Positions 9,061 through 18,462 of a DNA stretch of 64,000 nt are shown in pieces; the first letter of the stretch is position 1; each line of letters begins with the position of its first letter. The notes beneath the pieces were generated by a model. The model was given only the letters and a program-made list of their open reading frames with translations. It was not told the DNA's origin and did not search any database. A program made the translations under genes and the position numbers. The stretch spans positions 4,046,347-4,110,346 of the forward strand of contig CM039464.1 of NCBI GenBank assembly GCA_022414725.1, given 5' to 3'. This DNA comes from Microglena sp. YARC. Taxonomy: Eukaryota > Chlorophyta > Chlorophyceae > Chlamydomonadales > Chlamydomonadaceae.

Positions 9061-10149
9061 ATGCAGCAGGCGGTCGACGTGTGGTTAGACACGGAGCGCA
9101 AGGACGTCAACACGCTCTCAGTGCGCAGCCCGATGGGGTCAGGAAAGTCCACCATGCTAGACGCACTCCTAGAACGCGTGGGAGAGGACAAGACCGTGCT
9201 CGTCGTCACATACCGACAGTCGCTCGCGCTAGAGCACAAGAGAAAACTGGCGCGCAAGGGATTTGTATCATACCTAGACGCCGACGTCACCCCACAGGAC
9301 CTCCGGCGAAGGGACAAGACACCACGCGTCATCTGCCAGATCGAGTCGCTACACAGGCTCGCAGAGCACACGTGCATGCGATACCTCACATTAGGCTTTG
9401 ACATCGTTGTGCTAGACGAGGTGGAGTCGCTGCTGCGACACTTCATGTCGCCAACCGTCGTCAACACATTGGCTGAGATACAGGGGCTGGCTGACACGCT
9501 CAACGCGACGACAACCGGCGTCGTCACAATGGACGCGACATGGGGCAGCGTCACGAAAGAATTCCTCAAGCAGGCCGGCTTGCGCAACCTGCTCGTCGTC
9601 AACAACTACCGGAGCACAGAGAACGCGCGCACATTCGCCATATCGAAGGACGAGGCGACATGGAGCGCGCAGATCCGAGACGACATCATCGCAGGCAGGA
9701 ACGTCGTCGTCGTCTCGCTCAGCCAGGATCGAGCGATGCAGGTGCACAAGGCCGCACTTGACACATTCGACGACCCGAAGGACGCGGTCAGACTCTGCCT
9801 GCTGCACACGTCCAAGACAGCCGACTCCGTCAAGGCGAAGCTCATAGACGTAGACGTACTCTGGAGCAGCAAACGGATCGTCGTGTACACGCCGACCATA
9901 TCGACGGGCGTCGACTTCAGCACAGAGCACTTTGACAGGATGTACCTATACCTGTGCCCCGGGTCCGCGGCGCCGATGGGCGCGCTGCAGATGACCGGAC
10001 GCGTGCGACACCTGGTCGACACCGACGTCAGGACGCTCGTCGCCAAGAACATACGAGTGGCGCGAGAGGCAACCCGAGAGCACTTGACGCACTTCGACCT
10101 ATACCAGTGGCTCAGGTGCGATCGAGGGGGTGAAATTGTAAAATTGTAA
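9061..10149 (+). CDS. herpes-type origin-binding superfamily 2 helicase
   Basis: A 362-aa protein with SF2 helicase motifs: Walker A MGSGKST (26-31 core), motif Ia VLVVTYRQSLA, Walker B VVLDEVES (D119, E120), motif V YTPTISTGVDF (277-286), and motif VI QMTGRVR (310-316, arginine finger). This is the Herpes_ori_bp (UL9-like) arrangement seen beside or fused to the AEP primase in giant viruses. Its likely role is origin opening and unwinding for the primase. The last ~6 residues (GGEIVKL) come from the duplicated segment starting at 10130, so the C-terminus is truncated. A displaced C-terminal fragment lies at about 37893-37950. Confidence 0.85.
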   Translation: MQQAVDVWLDTERKDVNTLSVRSPMGSGKSTMLDALLERVGEDKTVLVVTYRQSLALEHKRKLARKGFVSYLDADVTPQDLRRRDKTPRVICQIESLHRLAEHTCMRYLTLGFDIVVLDEVESLLRHFMSPTVVNTLAEIQGLADTLNATTTGVVTMDATWGSVTKEFLKQAGLRNLLVVNNYRSTENARTFAISKDEATWSAQIRDDIIAGRNVVVVSLSQDRAMQVHKAALDTFDDPKDAVRLCLLHTSKTADSVKAKLIDVDVLWSSKRIVVYTPTISTGVDFSTEHFDRMYLYLCPGSAAPMGALQMTGRVRHLVDTDVRTLVAKNIRVAREATREHLTHFDLYQWLRCDRGGEIVKL

Positions 10150-10275
10150 AAGTGGTGGGTGAAGGTATACTTATAAAACACTATTTGCTATATTAATTAT
10201 CCCTTCGGTGCCACTGCTTGAAAACTAACGCAGGTGGATGGAGGGTTTCTCCACCTGCTTCGAGGTCAAGCACGT
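10130..10275 (+). promoter_or_regulatory. putative promoter/leader segment, duplicated at 7490
   Basis: A ~100-bp segment lies between the helicase 3' end and ATG 10238. It contains an AT-rich box (TATACTTATAAAACAC) about 75 bp upstream of the ATG and a palindromic stretch GGTGGATGGAGGGTTTCTCCACC spanning the start codon. The palindrome is GGTGGA-TGGAGGGTTTC-TCCACC, a 6-bp stem. Confidence 0.45.
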
Positions 10276-11515
10276 CCCCGCGATCGACGGCGGAGACGAT
10301 CGCACGCTGCATGAGCTCTCGGGTGGCGCTCTCGCCCCGTTGTTTGCGACTGTGGCTCCACCGACTCTGAAGATGACGGTGGAGAGCTACTTCCTTGCTG
10401 AGATACACAATGCCAGCTTCGACTACGTGTCCTGCTTATCCGACCTCGCGGAGCCTGCAGGTCACCGAGTGGACCTCGGCACCAGCTACGCTGCGGTCAG
10501 TGCCGCCCGCGTGCACGCGCCGGGTGAGGGCGACGTGGAGGGGACGAGCGAGTTCCTGTTGCGCGTCCTCAAGGCTCAGGAGCAGCTGGATGCGCTCACC
10601 GGAGCTGGCACTGTCGCTGCCCCTGGCACTACTGTCGCCGGAGCTGGCACTGTCGCTGCCCCTGGCGCTACTGTCGCCGGAGCTGGCACTACTGTCGCCG
10701 GAGCTGGCACTACTGTCGCCGACATCCTCAGCGATGTGCCCACTGCCACGCGGCGCAAGGCGGTCATGGATGCTATCGAGCAGCGCGTGATGGCCAAAAA
10801 CGCGAGCGAAGACGACAAGTTCCTTCTGTACCTGAACCGCTACTGCTCTGCATGGGGCGTCGACCGCGTTGACGAGGATTTCCTGCTGGAGAACAAGCCT
10901 GGTGCTGTCGGTTCTCCGAAGGCGCGGCTCATGTCGCGCCCGCTGTGCCCGATCCTGCGCCCGGTGCGCGGCGCCGACGTGCACACGACTGAGCACTCAG
11001 GTTTGCTGAAGATCGTGTTGATCGAGGAGACGCTGGGCGCTCTGGGTTTTGTGTCCCCGTTCGACACTACGACCGTCATCCCGAACCTGATGATGGTGTT
11101 CGACGCCAAGCTGAAGGGCACACAGATGTTCAGCGACTACGCAAACACCGCTCGGCTGTTCCGCCAAGCCTCGTGCGGCGTTCGCGACGGGTGGGACCTA
11201 TGCAAGGTGTCCAAGGCTGTTAAGATGATCCTGAGCGCCGTGGGTTTTGACATGGTGAACGAGACCAAGCGCGTGCAGGTAAAGGGCAAGAGAACTCAGG
11301 AGGCGAGGAACTACCGCCTGTGCCCTGAGAGTGTCTCCCGGATGCTGGGGCTCGTGAAACTTCGTCTTCTGCGCACGGACCTCACGCCGCTCAACGCGCA
11401 CGCCGCCGCTGCCCTTTCTGGACACGAGCTGTCCATGTACAACCACCTGGTTGACGTCGCGTCGCCTGTTGCGTACGTCTTCGAGTCTGACGACGACGAG
11501 CCGTCATGCCTATAA
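10238..11515 (+). CDS. 425-aa protein with Ala/Gly/Thr repeats and a conserved C-terminal domain
   Basis: ATG 10238 lies inside the duplicated leader. Residues ~118-165 form a low-complexity repeat of about ten residues (GAGTTVA, AAPGTTV units). The C-terminal ~170 residues share most positions with the next gene (key phrases KIVLIEETLGALGF, LKGTQMF, KRVQVKGKRT, NYRLCPESV). That domain has a helical, basic character and ends in alternating hydrophobic helices, so it may be a virus-specific DNA-binding or wHTH-like module, but I cannot name it. The frame is intact and GC-rich like the primase. Adjacency to replication genes suggests a replication or regulatory role (inference). Confidence 0.6.
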   Translation: MEGFSTCFEVKHVPAIDGGDDRTLHELSGGALAPLFATVAPPTLKMTVESYFLAEIHNASFDYVSCLSDLAEPAGHRVDLGTSYAAVSAARVHAPGEGDVEGTSEFLLRVLKAQEQLDALTGAGTVAAPGTTVAGAGTVAAPGATVAGAGTTVAGAGTTVADILSDVPTATRRKAVMDAIEQRVMAKNASEDDKFLLYLNRYCSAWGVDRVDEDFLLENKPGAVGSPKARLMSRPLCPILRPVRGADVHTTEHSGLLKIVLIEETLGALGFVSPFDTTTVIPNLMMVFDAKLKGTQMFSDYANTARLFRQASCGVRDGWDLCKVSKAVKMILSAVGFDMVNETKRVQVKGKRTQEARNYRLCPESVSRMLGLVKLRLLRTDLTPLNAHAAAALSGHELSMYNHLVDVASPVAYVFESDDDEPSCL

Positions 11516-11570
11516 TAATGGTGTAAACGCGCGCATTGGGATATAGCATAGGAGCAGCTCAACAGCAATC

Positions 11571-12659
11571 ATGGCGCACATGACAACCAATGTCGTGCAC
11601 GCGTTGGTTGATCACAAGTTCATTCAGAAGGATGAGATCGTCGTCAAGGTGGGCAGGACGTCGAAGCCCGTCGGCTAGCGACTTTCTCAGTACCCGAAGA
11701 ACTCAAAGATGATATTCGTAATCCACGTACTTAATCCGCGTGCTTGTGTGGAGGCTGAGACTGTCCTGCTCCGGTACCTTCGCGGAGACCCTCGAGTCAA
11801 GCCCCGTCGCGACGTTGGATACGAGTACTACCAACTTGACGCGGGTGATGCAGGTGTCGTCTTTCGGGAGATGGCCGTTGTCGTCTTCCAGTACGTGTGG
11901 ACAGGTGGCGTCGACAGCCTTGATTGCGGCACCGAGGACGTGCCACCCGATCCCCCCATCTTAGCCGTTGTTGAGCAAGAGAAGCAGCGAGAGAAGCAGC
12001 GAGAGAAGGAGCGAGAGAAGCAGCGAGAGAAGACGGTCTCTCGACTGGTCGCCAAGATATTCGAGAACGTCTTGAGGCGCAATACCCCACGTTCCGTGGA
12101 GGTACTTGCATCAATTCTGTGCCCTGAGCTGCAGCGCCCCTTTCGTGGCGTGCCGTTGCACCCCGATCTTATGAAGATCGTGTTGATAGAGGAGACACTC
12201 TCTGGTCTGGGTTTTTCGTCCCCGTTCGACACTGAGACCATCATCCCAAATCTGATGACGGTGTTCGACGCCAAGCTCAAGGGAACACAGATGTTCCGCG
12301 GCTACAACAACACCGCTAGGCGGTTCAGCCATGCCTCGTGTGGCGTTCGCGACGGGTGGGACCTGCGCAAGGTGTCCAAGTCTGTGAAGATGATCTTGAA
12401 CGCCGTGGGTCTGGATATGGTGAGCGAGACCAAGCGCGTGCAGGTCAAAGGCAAGCGCACCAAGGAGGAGATTAACTACCGCCTGTGCCCTGAGAGTGTC
12501 TTTCGTATGCTCGAGCTCGTGAAACTTCGTCTTCTGCGCAAGGACCTCACGCCGCTCAACGCGCACGCCGCCGCTGCCCTTTCTGGACACGAGCTGTACA
12601 TGTACAGCTCTCCGGGCACAGGCGGTAGTTCCTCTCCTCCTTGGTGCGTTTGCCCTTGA
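11571..12659 (+). pseudogene. T5orf172-type protein with shared C-terminal domain, interrupted by TAG
   Basis: ATG 11571 opens a frame with the T5orf172/GIY-YIG-like signature DEIVVKVGRTSKP. It hits TAG at 11676-11678 and continues in the same frame with RLSQYPKNSKM and a second half (CVEAETVLLRYLR, DVGYEYYQLD) that completes the domain. A charged linker (four QREKQREKE-like repeats) and the ~150-aa domain shared with the upstream gene follow. The C-terminus is lost where a perfect fold-back begins (12614). T5orf172 proteins are usually nuclease-like or DNA-binding. Downstream translation could restart at 11709. Confidence 0.6.
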
Positions 12660-12755
12660 CCTGCGCGCGCTTGGTCTCGCTCACCATGTCGATACCACGC
12701 GCGCGCAGGTCAAGGGCAAACGCACCAAGGAGGAGAGGAACTACCGCCTGTGCCC
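12614..12755. repeat. perfect 57-bp inverted repeat (fold-back)
   Basis: 12614-12670 is the exact reverse complement of 12699-12755, separated by a 28-bp loop. Both arms encode the same part of the shared C-terminal domain (VKGKRTKEE region), one on each strand. This marks a fold-back duplication or template-switch event that destroyed the end of the 11571 gene. Confidence 0.9.
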
Positions 12756-12850
12756 AGAGAGTGTCTCCCGGATGCTGGAGCTCTTGAAACTTCGTCTTCT
12801 GCGCACGGACCTCACGCCGCCGCCGCTGCCCTTTCGGGTCACGAGATGTC
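12756..12850 (+). pseudogene. truncated third copy of the shared C-terminal domain
   Basis: Continues from the right fold-back arm with coding sequence for MLELLKLRLLRTDLTP, then loses ~15 bp relative to the other copies and changes frame (PPPLPFRVTRC). Confidence 0.6.
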
Positions 12851-12879
12851 CTTGTACAGCCATAGTCCATCGGCAAACA

Positions 12880-13070
12880 ACGGATTGTATTCAACAAGCG
12901 GCGGAGCCCCTTTCACCTCTCCCCCCCAGCGGAGCGACCGGGGGTGACCGGAGGGGAGCCCCCACAAAGGAGTCCGCAAGGAACCGAGCGGGTGGGCGAC
13001 CGGAGGGGAGCCCACAGTTCACATCAAGCATTAGACACACTACACACTACTGTGTAACTAACTGTCAACG
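12880..13070 (+). repeat. dispersed repeat (family B), ~180 bp
   Basis: Begins near GGATTGTATTCAACAAGCGG, contains GGAGCGACCGGAGGGGAGCC motifs, and ends near ACACTACTGTGTAACTAACTG. Close copies lie at 17985-18170 and, partially, 35160-35290. In two of the three cases it follows a broken copy of the shared C-terminal domain, so domain and repeat were duplicated together. Confidence 0.75.
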
Positions 13071-13164
13071 TGTATGTTGTTTGTAAAAGATTAACTGTAA
13101 CACTTGGGTTTATTATCACTGTAACGCTTGAGCTTCTTTCTCACGGGAACGCTTGGGCGTTTCC

Positions 13165-13245
13165 GATGTGTCATCTCAAGCAGACTTCTGCTTGACAACT
13201 ATGTCGGGAGTATGAAAGAGGAATCGCGGGACACACGGCGGCACC
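13165..13245 (+). repeat. dispersed hairpin repeat (family A), 5' half
   Basis: Stem-loop 1 is perfect (CAAGCAGACTTCTGCTTG). The copy ends just after GAATCGCGGGAC, where the 52-bp tandem repeat begins. Confidence 0.75.
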
Positions 13246-13247
13246 TG

Positions 13248-13455
13248 TCGAATCGAGTCACAGAGCGACCGACCTCTCGCATCAGGCGGTGGCACTTGTC
13301 AAGTCGATTCACATCACATGGCGGCCTCTCGCATCAGGCGGTGGCACCTGTCGAGTCGAGTCACATCACATGGCGACCTCTCGCATCAGGCGGCGGCACC
13401 TGTCGAGTCGAGTCACATCACATGGCGACCTCTCGCATCAGGCGGCGGCACCTGT
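13248..13455 (+). repeat. 52-bp tandem repeat, about four copies
   Basis: The unit contains GAGTCACATCACATGGCGAC, then CTCTCGCATCAGGCGG and GGCACCTGTC. The last two copies are almost identical. A shorter, more diverged array lies at about 32960-33125. Confidence 0.8.
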
Positions 13456-13625
13456 GTCAATACCTCGATACTGTAAGATATCACTCACAGATGACGGAAA
13501 ACCCGGTAAAGTAATCGCAAACGATGATCACATTTCAAGCAGAGGTCTGCTAGACAATAGATCTCGTATATCGATAGGGTAATCGCGGGCCCCACGGAGT
13601 GGGGCAGGGGAATTGAGCTGCAGAA
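13456..13625 (+). repeat. segment duplicated at 33120-33245, ending in a family-A copy
   Basis: Shares CAATACCTCGATACTGTAAG, a GATGACGGAAAACCCGG stretch and the variant stem-loop 1 AGCAGAGGTCTGCT with 33.1 kb. Here the centre is GG instead of CT while the stem remains paired. Confidence 0.75.
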
Positions 13626-13787
13626 ACCTGTCAAGGCATCATCACACGCAAAACTGTGGAAAACTGTCGCATCCACACCCTCCATTCATGACACACGGTG
13701 GCGGATCATCGTCACTCATCGTCTCGTGGAAGTGGTGTAAACAACGCAGAAGACACATACATACATACATTTTATTATTGTTCGGTC

Positions 13788-14936
13788 ATGTTCCTACACA
13801 TTGTCCGCGCGTGCAACGGGAGCCATAACGAGATCGCGCGCATCGCGAAACGAATACTTGGAAACCGCATCGCTGCCGCGAGTACGAACGGAAAGCTATT
13901 ATGGTACGTATTCGACGGGCGATGGGTGACGGTCGCCAAGTTCCAAGTCAAGCACGAGCTGTCCACCGTTGTTTGAGATCACTTCATGACCGCTCTGCAC
14001 AAGGAGAGAGCTTACGACATGCAGAGCAACGCGATCACAAAGAACGAGACCGCCGAACGGCTAGCGAACATCACCGAGCGCCTCCAGAACACGACCTTCA
14101 AGAACAACGTCCTGAAAGAGATGCTCGAGTACTTTTACGACCCAGACTTCATGAAGAAACTCGACGCCGACCCAAACCTCTTAGGGTTCAACAACGGCGT
14201 GTGGGACCTCAAAAACGGCGTCTTCCGTCAAGGGCATCCGGAGGACATGGTCTCCATTTCCGTGGGATTCGATTACAATGTTGCAGTGTGCGCGGAATCA
14301 GCAGACCGCGTGCGGAAATACTGGGACACGATGCACCCCGACGACAATCAACGAGAATACCTCATCCACACATTTGCTAGACAGCTGTACGGAGACAGCG
14401 GACAAGAGCTCTTTCACATACACGCATGAGCCAACGCGTCCGCCCCTAACGGGAAGACAAACTTCTTCGAAGTCATGGAGATAGCATTGGGCGACTACAT
14501 CAGTCGGTTTGTGGACGCGGATGATGCGGACGCCGCCAAATTCCTCTTCCCACGAGACGCAGGGCTTGTAGAGTCATTCAAGGCTGACGGCGCGATGCGC
14601 ATGGAGTTCCTACGCACCCTTCTACACGCGTTTGCATACGAGTACAAGTTCGATATGCCCGATTCGTTAAAGAAGACCAGTGCGATGTACTTGAACGCGA
14701 ACGACGCCGTGGCTATGTTCGTCGAAGAGCACGTCGCGGCCAGCCCGGACAGCGCATTTCTGCTGAAGGAGGCCAAAGAACACTTCAAGACATGCGAATA
14801 TTTCAACGGGAAACTCAGCACGATCAAGACGGACCTGGAACTTCACCTAAGCGTCAGGTGTCTAGAGCAAAGCCGCGTCAAAAGCCGCGGAAACGAAAAT
14901 TTGCGAGGGGTTTTCAAAGGATACAGGCTGGTGTAA
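13788..14936 (+). pseudogene. D5-type primase-helicase remnant (SF3), internally deleted
   Basis: One frame from ATG 13788 to TAA 14934-14936 shows the D5_N-like region (LLWYVFDGRWVTVAKFQ; LLGFNNGVWDLKNGVFR). Walker A follows (SAPNGKTNFFEV, about 14438-14473) and then the start of the helicase (ALGDYISRF). The frame is broken by TGA at 13974-13976 and by TGA at 14427-14429, the latter where the conserved Gly before Walker A is expected. After SRF the sequence jumps to the region that normally follows the arginine-finger segment (RFVDADD, LFPRDAG). About 100 residues with Walker B and sensor 1 are therefore missing. The ATPase cannot be functional as it stands. Normally this protein is the replicative helicase. 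Confidence 0.75.
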
Positions 14937-15071
14937 AGAATCGATTGTTATAAGGTAGGTCCACCAAGCAGGGGCGGATTCTCGTCCCTCATCGTCTCGT
15001 ATCGTAGTCCTCGAATGAAACAACCATTCTTCAGTGTAAACAACCATCAGCACAGCACCCTTCACAAACGA

Positions 15072-16487
15072 ATGAGTTCCTTTGACGAAATCAATGAAGA
15101 TGTATTGGAGATCATTCTATCCAATGCGATTTCGAACGAATCCCACCTCAAACAAGTGCCTCTCGTTTGCGAAAAGTGGAGATGCGTCACACCCCGGTGT
15201 GTCACAAGGATCCACCTAAGACATTATAACAGTTTGGAATACGCATTATCACGCATTTGCAGGCTCCAAGAGTTGAAAATCGGTGTCAATCGGGGGGAAT
15301 ACGTACCCTACCAATCAATGTCGGCTATCGAAGACAAGATCCAAGACATATCGCCGCTGTCCGGACTCACTGCGTTGGTTCACCTGGACATATCGAACAC
15401 CTACGTGACCGACATATCGCCACTGTACGGACTCACTTCGTTGACGCACATGAACATGTCGCACACCTACGTGGACGAAGACCTATTATCACCGCTTTCC
15501 GGACTCACTTCGTTGACGCACCTGAACATGTCGCACACACCTCTGTACAACATACCAGCTCTGTCCGGACTCACTTCGTCGATTCACCTGAACATGGCGC
15601 ACACACTTGTGACCGACATATCACCACTGGCCGCCCTCACTTCGTTGATTCACCTAGACATTTCGCTAATCCAAGCAGAACTCAAAGACATATCACCGCT
15701 GTCCGGTCTCACTTCGTTGATTCACCTAGATATTTCGCACCTCACGTACGTGGACGAACACCTATCAGCGATTTCCGGACTCAATGCGTTGGTTCACCTT
15801 AACATTTCACATATCGGAAACAAACTCGAAGACATGTCACAGCTTTCCGGACTCACCGCGTTGGTTCATCTGAACATGGCGTACACACGTGTGGGCGAAC
15901 ACCTATCACCGCTTTCCGCCCTCACTTCGTTGATTCACCTGAACATGGAGGGCACCGACGTGGAATACCTATCATCTCTGTCCGGTATCAATTCGTTGAT
16001 TCACCTCGACATTTCGCATCTCAAATACAAGCTCGAAGACATCTCACCGGTGTCCGCCCTCACTGCGTTGCTTCACCTGAACATGGAGGGTACACGTGTT
16101 CCCTCTATATCACTACTGTCCGGCCTCACTTCGTTGGTTCATCTGAACATGGCGTACACATGTGTGGTCGAAGACCGATTACCGCTGTCCGGCTTCATTT
16201 CGTTTCGTCGCCGGAGCAAGGTGCTCGACATATCACCGCTGGCAGGACTCACTTCGTTGATTCACCTGAACATGAAGGGCACCGACGTGGACGACATATC
16301 ACCACTGTACGCCCTCACTTCGTTGGTTCACCTGGACATTTCGAACACCGACGTGGACGACATATCACCGCTTTCCGGACTCACTTCGTTGGTTCACCTG
16401 GACATTTCGAACACCGACGTGGACGACATATCACCGCTTGCCGGACTCACTTCGTTGACGTACTTGAAAAATGGATGGAGTGTGTAA
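15072..16487 (+). CDS. F-box-like / leucine-rich repeat protein
   Basis: ATG 15072 (MSSFDEINEDVLEII) gives about 471 aa; an upstream ATG at 15015 is possible. Residues ~3-45 resemble an F-box (DVLEIILSNAI, LVCEKWR). The remainder is about 17 leucine-rich repeats of ~22-24 residues of the type ISPLSGLTSLVHLDIS, near-identical at DNA level, so the array expands and contracts. The frame is intact. F-box/LRR proteins recruit targets to SCF ubiquitin ligases, and giant viruses use such proteins against host factors (inference). The repeats may instead be pure binding surfaces. Confidence 0.75.
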   Translation: MSSFDEINEDVLEIILSNAISNESHLKQVPLVCEKWRCVTPRCVTRIHLRHYNSLEYALSRICRLQELKIGVNRGEYVPYQSMSAIEDKIQDISPLSGLTALVHLDISNTYVTDISPLYGLTSLTHMNMSHTYVDEDLLSPLSGLTSLTHLNMSHTPLYNIPALSGLTSSIHLNMAHTLVTDISPLAALTSLIHLDISLIQAELKDISPLSGLTSLIHLDISHLTYVDEHLSAISGLNALVHLNISHIGNKLEDMSQLSGLTALVHLNMAYTRVGEHLSPLSALTSLIHLNMEGTDVEYLSSLSGINSLIHLDISHLKYKLEDISPVSALTALLHLNMEGTRVPSISLLSGLTSLVHLNMAYTCVVEDRLPLSGFISFRRRSKVLDISPLAGLTSLIHLNMKGTDVDDISPLYALTSLVHLDISNTDVDDISPLSGLTSLVHLDISNTDVDDISPLAGLTSLTYLKNGWSV

Positions 16488-17002
16488 AATTGTTCAACGG
16501 GTCATCCTTTGATAGACGAACAAGCGAACAGATAGTAGAAAGAGTGTCGAAGCATTATGCGGAACGGTGTGGACATGCTCACAAGAGAGAGAATGAATAC
16601 AAACGATTGTATATACACGTACACACGTCAAAGCTGAATGGATACATACATACAGGATCGAAGCAAACGGAACGGAGGAAACATGTCGGGCATTAGATAA
16701 ATAGGATAGGATAGATAGATAGATTTTCCATTTTGGTGTAATTTTACTACTTTCGTGTAGGAAGTAAAAAATTGTATATATATATAATGTACCTCGTAAG
16801 ACCTAAAACAATGGGGATGTCAAGCTGAGTTGAGGCAACCAACGTCTGTGTCTTTTTGATCAGACTTCTAATGGCCTCAAATACCGGATTCGGCACGCCC
16901 CTACACGAAATCGTTCAAGGTATTGCCAAACAGTTTAGAAGATGGTCTGAGTGTAACGCTGGCGGCGGGGCACTTGTTGTATGTGAGCTGTTTCCGGCAT
17001 GA
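16488..17002. other. non-coding, AT-rich
   Basis: Contains a run of GATAGATA (16707-16722) and a TATATATA tract (16777-16787). No convincing gene on either strand. Confidence 0.5.
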
Positions 17003-17257
17003 TCAGTCTGTAATCCACGATCTCAATCTGAGTCCCACTACAACTGTCGGGTCATATCCATATGTCGAGACCCCTTCCTTTCCCAGCAGAGTGATAAAAA
17101 AATTGTCAAAGTGATATGGCAGCGGAACACAATGCTTATGCATGTACTGCAAAAAAGCAATCTTTAAAATGTTGTAATCCATGTAGGCGCCTGACTTCTT
17201 CTCACATTGCTCGAAAAAGGCAGCAATTATGTCGTTTAGTTGTTTTCTTGTCTCCAT
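17003..17257 (-). CDS. 84-aa protein resembling a D5-type C-terminal winged helix
   Basis: Complete frame from ATG 17257. The pattern is an N-terminal helix ending FFEQCEKKSG, then helices (ILKIAFLQYMHKH), then NFFITLLGKEGVSTYG and a strand-like VVVGLRLRSW. This follows the layout of the winged-helix module at the C-terminus of phage/NCLDV D5-like primase-helicases and related small DNA-binding proteins. The match is by pattern only. It could be a stand-alone DNA-binding protein or a detached D5 C-terminus. Confidence 0.4.
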   Translation of the reverse strand: METRKQLNDIIAAFFEQCEKKSGAYMDYNILKIAFLQYMHKHCVPLPYHFDNFFITLLGKEGVSTYGYDPTVVVGLRLRSWITD

Positions 17258-17394
17258 AATGTGTAGTTACACACAGACCGGTCAATAATGTTACAGCTCA
17301 AAGCTTTATACAGTTGTTGTTCAATTTGGCCTGAATTAATTTTTCTCATTGCAGGATCGAAGCAAACGGAACGGAGGAAACATGTCGCATACTC

Positions 17395-17451
17395 GGTGCA
17401 TTAGATAGATAGGATAGGATAGGATGGATAGATAGATAGATAGATAGATAT

Positions 17452-17506
<55 letters not shown>

Positions 17507-17525
17507 TGATAGATATGATAGATAG
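17395..17525. repeat. (GATA)n microsatellite
   Basis: About 130 bp of GATA/GATAG repeats, preceded by a phrase (CGAAGCAAACGGAACGGAGG) duplicated from 16661-16682. Confidence 0.95.
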
Positions 17526-17654
17526 CGCACGCACTCTATCACGACACAGGCGGCGGCTTGCGTATCATACTCGTCCATCTGGTCTCCACGGAGGCTTGCT
17601 CATCCTACTCGTCAGTTCGTCCATTCATTCATCTTCACACACACCAAGGCGGCT

Positions 17655-17745
17655 TTCGCAAGCAGACTTCTGCTTGAGAACTATGTCGGGATTGTGAAGG
17701 GGAAACGCGGGCCCCATGGAGTGGGGCAGTGGAATTCAGCTGATG
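17655..17745 (+). repeat. dispersed hairpin repeat (family A)
   Basis: Stem-loop 1 (AAGCAGACTTCTGCTT) is perfect. Stem-loop 2 has changed to GCCCCA-TGGAG-TGGGGC and remains paired. Confidence 0.75.
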
Positions 17746-17960
17746 CAGGTGCCGTCTTTCGTATTCCAGTACGTGTGGACAGGTGGCGTCGACAGCCTTG
17801 ATTGCGGCACCGAGGACGTGCCACCCGATCTTTGCCGTTGTTGAGCAAGAGAATGAGCGAACGTCTTGAGGCGCAATACCCCACGTTCCGTAGAGGTACT
17901 TGCATCTATTCTGCGCACGGACCTCACGCCACCGCTGCCCTTTCGGGTCACGAGATGTAA
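17746..17960 (+). pseudogene. internally deleted copy of the 11571 gene
   Basis: Stretches of the T5orf172-type gene follow each other with large deletions: the VFQYVWTGGVDSLDCGT region, then the linker end, then NTPRSVEVLASIL, then RTDLTPP and the lost-frame tail. A family-B repeat follows, as after 12850. It is clearly non-functional. Confidence 0.75.
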
Positions 17961-17984
17961 TATATACAGCCATAGTCCATCGGC

Positions 17985-18305
17985 AAACAACGGATTGTAT
18001 TCAACAAGCGGCGGAGCCCCTTTCACCTCTCCCCCCCAGCGGAGCGACCGGAGGGGAGCCCCCACAAAGGAGTCCGCGAGGAACCGAGCGGGTGGGCGAC
18101 CGGAGGGGAGCCCACAGTTCACATCAAGCATTAGACACACTACACACTACTGTGTAACTAACTGTCAAGTCTTACACAATGTGTATGTTGTTTGTTAAAG
18201 ATTCACTGTAACACTTGGGCGTTCCCGATGTGTCGTCTCAAGCAGACTTCTGCTTGACAATTATGTCGGGAGTATGAAAGAGGAATCGCGGGACACACGG
18301 CGGCA
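17985..18305 (+). repeat. family-B repeat followed by a family-A 5' half
   Basis: 17985-18170 nearly duplicates 12885-13070. 18236-18305 repeats the family-A start with a perfect stem-loop 1. The whole order (broken domain, B, A) is as at 12.7-13.2 kb, so a >500-bp block was duplicated. Confidence 0.75.
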
Positions 18306-18462
18306 CCTGTTGGTATTAGATTGGTATTACACCATCCCACAATTGCTACCTCCATGAGGTGAGCTGAGTCCACAAAGAGCGAGCGGAGGAGTTCGGTACT
18401 GCACCACTCTTCAACGTGACTGCAGTTGCATCATCCACCTCCAGCATGGTCGTGCTGCAATT

